10,533 nucleotides of DNA from Candidatus Falkowiibacteriota bacterium (GTDB lineage: Bacteria; Patescibacteriota; Patescibacteriia; Patescibacteriales; UBA12075): assembly GCA_003647675.1 (NCBI GenBank), contig QMNH01000022.1, positions 1 to 10,533 of the forward strand. The letters are read 5' to 3'. The translations under genes and the position numbers were made by a program. Below the pieces are notes generated by a model, which saw only the letters and a program-made list of their open reading frames with translations, was not told where the DNA came from and made no database searches. How positions within the stretch are numbered: the first letter of the stretch is position 1; each line of letters begins with the position of its first letter. Shown piece by piece: positions 5,651 to 10,533 of the stretch.

Positions 5651-7220
5651 AACCGCGGCAATCTATCTCCAATATCTTCTCAACATTAAACACCCTATCC
5701 TCGCCGCGCGTGAGGCAGTGTGCTTTTAGCCCAAGAAATTCATAACCCTTAAATTCCATTTTTCCAATCCGCTTCGGTATGATTTCTCTAGCTGATTTTT
5801 CGTCTTTGCCTTTCAAATAAGCTATCTTGATTGTTTTATTGTTTTTTATCGCCTCCTTTATTATTTTAATTCTACTCTCTATCGGCAATAAATCTGAAGC
5901 CTTTTTATATTGAAGGCCGGTAATAAATTTAACAACATTCCAGTCCATTCTAATATGTCCTTTTTTAATCTCCTTTTTTAACACTATCCCCTCAAAACTG
6001 GTACAGCGGGAAAGGGCAACGTAAAGCTGGCCGTGGGCGAAAGTGCCGCGAGTTAAATCAATAACAACTTTATCAAAAGTTTTGCCTTGGCTTTTATGAA
6101 TGGTAATGGCAAAAGCAACCCGGATCGGATATTGAATGAATGAGCCGACTGTTTTGGAGCCAATTTGTCCATTCTGAAGCTTATACTCAAACATATCCCA
6201 TTTATTCGGATAAACTGCCGCGGTTTTTTTATTATCTAATTTAACTATTACTCCGTCATAGCCGTCTTTCTCTTTTTCAATATTAATAACTTTGCCAACC
6301 GTGCCGTTTACCCAGCGTCCGGATGGATCGTTATTCAGCAGCATTACCTGCGCCCCGGCCTTAAGAGACAAAATATCCGGCGCCGGCAGACTGGAATGTT
6401 CAAATTTACCCTCAGTCTTTGCCTTATTTTTCCAAACCAAGCCTGGCAATTCCATGAGCTCACGTTCATTAATTAAATCAGCCAAAGCATTAATTGCTAC
6501 CAGGCAGATATAAAATTCCCCTTTAGCGGGTTTGAAATCCGGAATCAAGCGTTGATTCAACGCGGTAATATTATCGGGAGTGGCGCTGTTATTGCGGACT
6601 GAATTCAAAAGATTTATAAATTCAACATCTTTCTGGCGATAAACTTTTTCCAATTCAATATATTCATATTTAAAATAAGAATTTAAAAAAACAACTGAAC
6701 TAAAAAAGAAAGGACTTTGATAATGGCTGGTAAAAATTTCCCGGTCTCGAGAGGTAACGACCGGGGGTATCTGGTATAGATCGCCAATAAGTATCATTTG
6801 CACTCCTCCAAAGGGTAAAATATTTGAAGAGCCGTTAAGGCGCATAAACTTATCAATGCAGTCAAAAAGATCAGCGCGCACCATTGATATTTCGTCAATA
6901 ATAATCGCGTCTAATTTTTTGTATAATTTAGCGTAATCTGAATTTGGATTTACTTTTTTTACTTTTTTAAGAGTTATGTCCGGCTTAAATCCAAAAAAAG
7001 AATGGACAGTCTGTCCATTTACATTAATAGCGGCCACGCCAGTCGGCGCCAATACCACGGCTTTCTTTTTTGTGTTTGCGCGAAAAAATTTAAGCAAAGT
7101 AGATTTGCCAGTACCTGCCTTGCCGGTAAGTAAAACATTCTCGCCGGTATCTTCCATTATTTCCAAGGCGCGCTTAAACTGAGAATTTATTTCTATGTTT
7201 TTAGTATCTTTTAATTTCAT
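5649..7220 (-). CDS. PIF1-like DNA helicase with C-terminal WYL-like domain
   Basis: I place the start at the ATG at 7220 (523 residues). An in-frame TTG at 7244 would add eight residues, but they are poor in character and overlap a 10-bp tandem repeat; neither start has a Shine-Dalgarno. Superfamily 1B helicase motifs appear in order: Walker A LLTGKAGTGKSTLL (30-43), APTGVAA (58-64), Walker B AIIIDEISM (105-113), GDLYQIPP (146-153), EKVYRQKD (191-198), AITIHKSQGKTFDKVVID (371-388) and HGQLYVALSRCTS (396-408). These place it with PIF1/RecD2-type 5'-3' helicases acting on forks, G-quadruplexes or recombination intermediates. A linker leads to residues about 447-520, with IKIAYLKGKDEKSAREIIPK, then YEFLGLKAHCLTRGEDRVFN and VEKILEID, the layout of a WYL ligand-binding domain. 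The tRNA-Pro gene lies 63 bp upstream on the same strand. Confidence 0.9.
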   Translation of the reverse strand: MKLKDTKNIEINSQFKRALEIMEDTGENVLLTGKAGTGKSTLLKFFRANTKKKAVVLAPTGVAAINVNGQTVHSFFGFKPDITLKKVKKVNPNSDYAKLYKKLDAIIIDEISMVRADLFDCIDKFMRLNGSSNILPFGGVQMILIGDLYQIPPVVTSRDREIFTSHYQSPFFFSSVVFLNSYFKYEYIELEKVYRQKDVEFINLLNSVRNNSATPDNITALNQRLIPDFKPAKGEFYICLVAINALADLINERELMELPGLVWKNKAKTEGKFEHSSLPAPDILSLKAGAQVMLLNNDPSGRWVNGTVGKVINIEKEKDGYDGVIVKLDNKKTAAVYPNKWDMFEYKLQNGQIGSKTVGSFIQYPIRVAFAITIHKSQGKTFDKVVIDLTRGTFAHGQLYVALSRCTSFEGIVLKKEIKKGHIRMDWNVVKFITGLQYKKASDLLPIESRIKIIKEAIKNNKTIKIAYLKGKDEKSAREIIPKRIGKMEFKGYEFLGLKAHCLTRGEDRVFNVEKILEIDCRG

Positions 7221-7237
7221 ATTTAATGCATTTGAAA

Positions 7238-7257
7238 ATAGCAAATGATAGCAAATG
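7238..7257. repeat. Two perfect tandem copies of a 10-bp word upstream of the helicase gene
   Basis: ATAGCAAATG occurs at 7238-7247 and again at 7248-7257, directly abutting. It lies between the tRNA-Pro gene and the helicase ATG, about 18 bp upstream of that start. The 10-bp spacing puts both copies on nearly the same helix face, so a small operator is conceivable, but nothing else supports one. Confidence 0.5.
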
Positions 7258-7283
7258 TATAAGCTATATTTTTATTGGGGTTG

Positions 7284-7354
7284 TCGGGCCGCGGAGAATT
7301 GAACTCCGGCTACAAGGCCCCCAGCCTCGCGTACTACCATTATACTACGGCCCG
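7284..7354 (-). tRNA. tRNA-Pro (anticodon GGG)
   Basis: The minus strand folds into a full cloverleaf of 71 nt. The acceptor stem CGGGCCG/CGGCCCG (7348-7354 with 7285-7291) has 7 pairs with the C1-G72 pair and A73 discriminator typical of tRNA-Pro. The D arm is GTA/TAC with loop TAATGGTAG. The anticodon stem CGAGG/CCTTG holds loop CTGGGGG, giving anticodon GGG at 7320-7322. The T arm is CGGAG/CTCCG with loop TTCAATT. The 3' CCA is not encoded; after the discriminator the strand reads CAACCCC, so CCA must be added after transcription. It reads CCC (and by wobble CCU) codons. Confidence 0.95.
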
Positions 7355-7388
7355 CTTATAATTTTTGATTTATAATTTACTACAAAAT

Positions 7389-7416
7389 AAAAAGGCTTGC
7401 CAGCCTATTTATTATA
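7389..7416 (-). promoter_or_regulatory. -10 element and hairpin upstream of tRNA-Pro
   Basis: On the minus strand a perfect TATAAT (7411-7416) sits in TGTAGTATAAT, nearly the same word as the repeat-protein promoter. Just downstream AGGCT/AGCCT (7402-7406 with 7393-7397) forms a 5-bp hairpin with a 4-nt loop followed by TTTTT. It could be a weak terminator of something upstream or a leader hairpin of the tRNA transcript. A TGGACA word at 7437-7442 is 20 bp from the -10, longer than usual. Confidence 0.35.
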
Positions 7417-7508
7417 CTACAAAATTATATATCACCTGTCCAGTATTGCTAATCCTCATAAACTGTTCATGTCTCGTTACTTTCTAAATAATATTAACCA
7501 TTCGCATG

Positions 7509-7544
7509 TCCCGCGTACGTAGTGGCGGGTCCCGCGAAGCGGGA
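7509..7544. repeat. GC-rich double hairpin (REP-like)
   Basis: Two adjacent inverted repeats stand out from AT-rich surroundings. CCCGC (7510-7514) pairs with GCGGG (7525-7529) across a 10-nt loop, and TCCCGC (7530-7535) pairs with GCGGGA (7539-7544) across GAA. The word TCCCGCG is directly repeated at 7509-7515 and 7530-7536. The pair resembles a REP/BIME-type dispersed palindrome, but only one copy is in the window. It lies 7 bp beyond the small-RNA terminator. Confidence 0.55.
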
Positions 7545-7550
7545 TAACAC

Positions 7551-7820
7551 TAAAAAAGCCCCACCATAGGCGCTAATCAAGAATTGGCAATTTCCAATAG
7601 GTGCTCTTAAATCAAATTAACAGCCGATTCCAATTCAAATCTTTTAGATAGCAGATTGTTATCCGGTAAAAATGAACTAGAACTGATTTACCCTTTGTCT
7701 CTATCTTGTTTCCCTAGGAAAACAAGAACTCGGAAAACCAATGTTGATTATTTGATCCAAAACTTGAAATTAGCTTGGTGAAGCTTTTTCAGGGGAATAA
7801 CCCTTGCTACTCCCCGTTTT
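7551..7820 (-). ncRNA. Predicted structured small RNA of unknown class
   Basis: A stretch of about 270 nt is bounded by a promoter-like element and a terminator, both on the minus strand, and has no coding frame. Local helices in 5'-3' order are: a 10-bp hairpin at 7792-7815 (GGGGAGUAGC pairing with GUUAUUCCCC), AGCUU/AAGCU at 7772-7785, CUUGUUU-type hairpin at 7705-7726, GGUAAA/UUUACC (7687-7692 with 7665-7670), an enclosing AUAG/CUAU (7701-7704 with 7648-7651), and AUUGG/CCAAU (7594-7598 with 7583-7587). The first hairpin contains two G-U pairs that become A-C mismatches on the plus strand, which favours minus-strand transcription. I could not match it to tmRNA, RNase P RNA, SRP RNA or a riboswitch. 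Boundaries are approximate. Confidence 0.5.
7552..7574 (-). terminator. Terminator of the predicted small RNA
   Basis: On the minus strand AGCGCC (7569-7574) pairs with GGGGCT (7557-7562) except for one G-G mismatch, with loop TATGGT, followed by six T (7557-7552). It faces the tRNA-Pro gene but lies well upstream of it. Confidence 0.6.
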
Positions 7821-7826
7821 ATAATT

Positions 7827-7855
7827 ATTCTAATAATTATTATAAAATTTTACAA
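7827..7855 (-). promoter_or_regulatory. Predicted promoter of the small RNA
   Basis: On the minus strand TTGTAA (7850-7855), a 17-bp spacer and TAGAAT (7827-7832) give good promoter geometry, with a start expected near 7820, just before the first hairpin. The surrounding DNA is very AT-rich, which raises the chance of false hits. Confidence 0.4.
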
Positions 7856-7868
7856 AGAACGAATTAAA

Positions 7869-8031
7869 TAGTTAGCGTGTAAAAACGTAGAACGGCTTAA
7901 AAATTAATATTTTCACATATTTTTAATAAAATTGTTTTCGCTGATATTACCATATCACTTCAAAAAATTTTATTAAAAATCCGCAAAAATCTTAAATTTT
8001 TAACTTCGCACTAGTTTTTACACGCTAACTA
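7869..8031. mobile_element. 163-bp palindromic element, probable MITE with TA-bounded inverted repeats
   Basis: TAGTTAGCGTGTAAAAAC (7869-7886) is a perfect 18-bp inverted match to GTTTTTACACGCTAACTA (8014-8031). Inside, ATTTTTAATAAAATT (7919-7933) is a perfect 15-bp inverted match to 7966-7980, and a third inner hairpin GATAT/ATATC lies at 7943-7956. The whole unit can fold into one long hairpin. It encodes no protein. The ends begin and finish with TA, as expected for a TA target duplication of IS630/Tc1-mariner-type elements, so a non-autonomous miniature element moved by such a transposase is the simplest reading. No transposase is in the window. A transcribed structural RNA is the alternative. 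Confidence 0.6.
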
Positions 8032-8034
8032 GAT

Positions 8035-8075
8035 AAAAAATAGAAAATTATTTGCTTAAAAATATTGTTTCTATT
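8035..8075 (-). terminator. Possible terminator downstream of comEC
   Basis: On the minus strand AATAGAAA (8068-8075) pairs with TTTCTATT (8039-8046) over 8 bp, followed by a T run (8040-8035). It starts about 39 bp after the comEC stop and abuts the palindromic element. The stem has only one G-C pair and a long loop, so it is weak. Confidence 0.35.
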
Positions 8076-8113
8076 CTTAATTTAATTATATCATAACAAA
8101 AATTAAAATTAAA

Positions 8114-9643
8114 TTAATTATTTAATTTATGTTTTTTCTCTTTTTTCACCGAATTTATAATAAACAAAATTAATGCCAAATAAAAAAGCGTTGCCCAGCC
8201 TATCCAAAAATTATTAAATTCAATATAGCTAAACGGTAATTTTTCCAAAAAAATGCCGACTTTTAAAATATAATCAATAATAAATTTTGTTCCCAGAAAA
8301 AAAATTGATCCCAGGCCTGAAAACAGCAAACTAAGGCCCATGGCCGCCAAAGTGGCAATCAATAAAAACGGCAAAGCCCATAAAATTAATAAATTGGAAA
8401 ACGGCGCTATCAGGGATATAGTGGAAAAATTAAGCATTAAAATCGGCATGGTAAAAATCTGCGCCGCCACAGTCAGGCTTAATATGCTCCGCATGCCTTT
8501 AAATTTGGGTATTTTTATTTTTTTAAACCAAGCTTCTATTATCGGATAACCGTAAACAATGCCCAAAACCGCCAAAAAAGAAAGTTGAAAGCCGATATCG
8601 CTTCGCAGTAATTTAGGATTTATTAGCAAAAGAATAGCCGCGGAAAATACAATTGAATTAATTGTTTTATTCAACCGGCCCAAATGAAGCGCCCATAAAA
8701 CCAAAAAGCCCATTAGCCCAGCGCGCATAGCACTAGCCGGCAAGCCGATGAGTGTTATATAAAATATTAAAAACAGCGTGGATATATAAAAAGCGTATTT
8801 GCGCGGCACTCCGGCTCCGAATAACAACCCCATAACCAAAACCGATAAAATACTGATATGCATTCCGGAAATCGCTATAATATGGCTTAAGCCGATCCGG
8901 GAAAGAGTCAGGCGCAAATTATCCGGAATTCCTCTTTTGTCGCCCAACATTATCGCCCGCGCAAGGCTCGCCTCCGGCTCGCCTAACCCCCGGTTTATAA
9001 CCTGGCGGAATTTATTTTTTAACTGAAATATTTTTATGTAAAATAAATTTCCTTCATTTCCGCCCAGCTTAATAATCTGAGGATAATAACAAACCGAATA
9101 TATATTGTAGCGGGCCAGGTAGCGGTCATAAGCAAAACCGTTAAATTCTTCCGGCGCCTGCAAGTCGCAAATTATCCTTAAGTTTTCGCCATATTCATAT
9201 TCCGGATACAAATCCGCCGTTACCAGCACTTTCCCAAAAACAGCTTGCGGCGCCATTTCTTTTTTGTCTTCCCCATATAAAAAAATTTTTCCGACATTAA
9301 AATCCAGCTTCTGATTTTTAAGGCGAACATCAGGCTCATTGCCTAAAAATCCTTCTAAAATAACGGTCTGATTATTATAATGCCATATTTTATCCGGAAA
9401 ATCTTGAGGCAGGCTTAATCCAAAGCGCCAAACACCTAAAAATAAAAAGAGGGCTATAAAGAAAAAAAATACGGCTTTTTTATTTTTCCAAAATAAAACA
9501 ATAGCTACCGACAATATTATTACTAACGAAAACCATAAAACATTAAAACCGCCAAATTTAGGCGGTATAAACGAAGCCATGGCAATTCCGACAATAAAGC
9601 TAACACAGCAAAATAAAAAAATTTTCGCTTTAGAAAATTTCAT
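8114..9643 (-). CDS. comEC: ComEC/Rec2-family DNA uptake channel lacking the metallo-beta-lactamase domain
   Basis: The 509-residue polytopic membrane protein forms the inner-membrane channel for single-stranded DNA uptake in natural transformation. Three N-terminal helices (about 7-25, 33-51, 56-72) lead into a soluble OB-like domain (about 90-190). The Competence domain follows (about 220-500), with ARAIMLGDKRGIP (228-240), the signature RIGLSHIIAISGMHISIL (249-266), LPASAMRAGLMG (301-312) and DIGFQLSFLAVLGI (349-362). Full-length family members are about 700-800 residues and end in a metallo-beta-lactamase-like domain; this one stops after the last helix with a Lys-rich tail. The ending looks natural, so it is a two-domain form rather than an evident frameshift. 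prfB ends 26 bp upstream; co-transcription is likely. The start is supported by AAGGAGG just upstream. Confidence 0.92.
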   Translation of the reverse strand: MKFSKAKIFLFCCVSFIVGIAMASFIPPKFGGFNVLWFSLVIILSVAIVLFWKNKKAVFFFFIALFLFLGVWRFGLSLPQDFPDKIWHYNNQTVILEGFLGNEPDVRLKNQKLDFNVGKIFLYGEDKKEMAPQAVFGKVLVTADLYPEYEYGENLRIICDLQAPEEFNGFAYDRYLARYNIYSVCYYPQIIKLGGNEGNLFYIKIFQLKNKFRQVINRGLGEPEASLARAIMLGDKRGIPDNLRLTLSRIGLSHIIAISGMHISILSVLVMGLLFGAGVPRKYAFYISTLFLIFYITLIGLPASAMRAGLMGFLVLWALHLGRLNKTINSIVFSAAILLLINPKLLRSDIGFQLSFLAVLGIVYGYPIIEAWFKKIKIPKFKGMRSILSLTVAAQIFTMPILMLNFSTISLIAPFSNLLILWALPFLLIATLAAMGLSLLFSGLGSIFFLGTKFIIDYILKVGIFLEKLPFSYIEFNNFWIGWATLFYLALILFIINSVKKEKKHKLNN

Positions 9644-9645
9644 TT

Positions 9646-9652
9646 CCTCCTT
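9646..9652 (-). promoter_or_regulatory. Strong Shine-Dalgarno of comEC
   Basis: AAGGAGG on the minus strand is a full anti-16S match, only 2 nt from the ATG at 9643. It is the only strong Shine-Dalgarno I found before a gene in this window and supports that start, though the spacing is unusually short. Confidence 0.65.
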
Positions 9653-9669
9653 GTGATATTAATAATTAA

Positions 9670-10533
9670 TTATTTTTTAATCCATCTTAAATATGCCTCC
9701 ATAAAAGCTTTTAAATCACCGCCTAAAACGTCGTCAATATCCTGGGTTTCATGGTTTGTCCGATGGTCTTTTACCATTTTATAAGGCTGCATAACATATG
9801 ACCTAATCTGCTTGCCCCATTCGGCGACCTGGGTTTCGCCGCGCATTTTTTGCTCTTCTTTTTCTTTTCTTTTTTCTTCCCGGCTTAATAATTTTGCTTT
9901 TAATATTTTTAGCGCGGTTTCTTTATTTTGGTGCTGAGACCTTTCATTCTGGCAAATAACGGTAGTGCCGGTTGGCTCGTGAACTATACGGATAGCCGAA
10001 TCAGTAGTATTTACCCCTTGTCCGCCCGGCCCGGAAGACCGAAAAGTATCAATCCGCAAATCGCTTTCATTTATCTCTACTTCGCTTGCTTCAGGCAAGT
10101 CAGGTATTACCTCCACTAGAGCAAACGACGTGTGGCGCATGGCTTCGGCGTCAAACGGCGAAATCCTGACCAAGCGGTGCACGCCGGCTTCGCTTTTAAA
10201 ATATCCATAAGCCCAACGGCCCTTAATATGCATGGTCATGCTTTTTATTCCGGCTTCATTGCCCATGGTGCGGTTAATAATTTCCGGGCGCCAATCTTTT
10301 TTTTCCGCAAAACGCAAAAACATCCGCTCCAGTATCTCTGCCCAATCCTGGGCATCCACCCCGCCGGTGCCGGCATGAATCGAAATTATAGCGTCATTAG
10401 CGTCGTATTTATGCGAAAACAAAACCTGGAATTCAAGCTTATTAAATTTATCTTTTAAGCGCCTATATTGCCGGCGGGCATCACGGGCGATAGATTCATC
10501 TTTTTCTTTGGCTGCCACCGCGACCAGCTCCTC
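9670..10533 (-). CDS. prfB: Peptide chain release factor 2 (RF2), 5' end outside the window
   Basis: The frame is open to the right edge, so the gene is truncated at its N-terminus; 287 C-terminal residues are visible of roughly 365 usual for RF2. The GTG at 10516-10518 is an internal Val codon, not the start, since the frame continues upstream with EELVA. Visible-residue numbering: the RF2 recognition tripeptide SPF at 125-127 (VRISPFDAE), which reads UAA/UGA, and the catalytic GGQ at 170-172 (SSGPGGQGVNTTDSAIRI), which drives peptidyl-tRNA hydrolysis in the ribosomal A site. HAGTGGVDAQDWAEIL, the Lys/Arg/Glu-rich helix near 215-230 and the C-terminal GDLKAFMEAYL are also typical. The usual autoregulatory frameshift site would lie outside the window. 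comEC follows 26 bp downstream. Confidence 0.97.
   Translation of the reverse strand, partial: EELVAVAAKEKDESIARDARRQYRRLKDKFNKLEFQVLFSHKYDANDAIISIHAGTGGVDAQDWAEILERMFLRFAEKKDWRPEIINRTMGNEAGIKSMTMHIKGRWAYGYFKSEAGVHRLVRISPFDAEAMRHTSFALVEVIPDLPEASEVEINESDLRIDTFRSSGPGGQGVNTTDSAIRIVHEPTGTTVICQNERSQHQNKETALKILKAKLLSREEKRKEKEEQKMRGETQVAEWGKQIRSYVMQPYKMVKDHRTNHETQDIDDVLGGDLKAFMEAYLRWIKK

Larger units (their letters stand above)
7355..8113. other. 759-bp non-coding block between tRNA-Pro and comEC
   Basis: No credible protein gene lies here on either strand; the longest frames are short and uncharacteristic. In order from left it holds the tRNA upstream region, a GC-rich double hairpin, the predicted small RNA with terminator and promoter, the palindromic MITE-like element and a weak comEC terminator. 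About 7440-7505 and 8076-8113 I see nothing specific. Confidence 0.7.

Noticed and set aside
7792..7815. GGGGAGUAGC at the start of the small RNA looks like the opening of the yybP-ykoY manganese riboswitch.
   Set aside because: The other conserved riboswitch blocks are not found downstream, the word is paired inside a local hairpin, and the transcript ends at a terminator with a tRNA, not a metal gene, next.
7869..8031. Integron attC-like site, because GTTAGC and GCTAAC occur at the two ends.
   Set aside because: The motifs are in the wrong order for attC, symmetry is near perfect along both arms, and there is no integrase or cassette structure.
10516..10518. GTG as the start codon of the release factor gene.
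   Set aside because: The frame stays open to the window edge and the protein would lack about 80 N-terminal residues of RF2.

Overview
This is an AT-rich bacterial window. Seven of the eight intact or near-intact genes run on the minus strand; the exception is one response-regulator gene. Most starts lack a Shine-Dalgarno sequence, proteins are Lys/Ile-rich, and the gene set fits a Candidate Phyla Radiation (Patescibacteria) genome: a short ComEC without its usual C-terminal domain, a PIF1-type helicase with a WYL-like tail, a MopE-type repeat surface protein and a membrane-anchored methyltransferase-like protein. The lineage is inferred from gene style; no marker gene in the window fixes it. 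A UGA-reading release factor 2 is present and UGA ends at least two genes, so this is not a UGA-recoded lineage.

Layout. 36-1451 (-): secreted protein with five acidic metal-binding repeats and a dense cysteine cluster, with its own promoter near 1495-1522. 1689-4564 (-): a likely operon read right to left, with a methyltransferase-like membrane protein, a ZIP metal transporter, an AlkD-like DNA repair protein and a TVP38/DedA membrane protein, closed by a strong terminator at 1689-1715. 4767-5340 (+): a stand-alone receiver-domain response regulator with a near-consensus promoter and a clear terminator. 5341-5648: no intact gene, but two minus-strand decayed coding fragments (DinD/BRO-like and PD-(D/E)XK-nuclease-like). 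5649-7220 (-): PIF1-like helicase with a C-terminal WYL-like domain, preceded by a tRNA-Pro(GGG) gene at 7284-7354.

7355-8113 has no protein gene but much structure: a GC-rich double hairpin (7509-7544), a probable minus-strand structured small RNA with promoter and terminator (about 7551-7820), and a 163-bp palindromic element with 18-bp perfect terminal inverted repeats bounded by TA (7869-8031), probably a MITE. 8114-10533 (-): comEC preceded by prfB (release factor 2), which runs off the right edge; they are 26 bp apart and probably co-transcribed.

Functionally the genes are mixed: translation termination (prfB, tRNA-Pro), DNA uptake (comEC), DNA maintenance (PIF1 helicase, AlkD), metal handling and membrane transport (ZIP, TVP38, the repeat protein) and signalling (receiver). 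The least explained part is the 7.5-8.05 kb intergenic block. No defence island, CRISPR array or complete transposon is visible.
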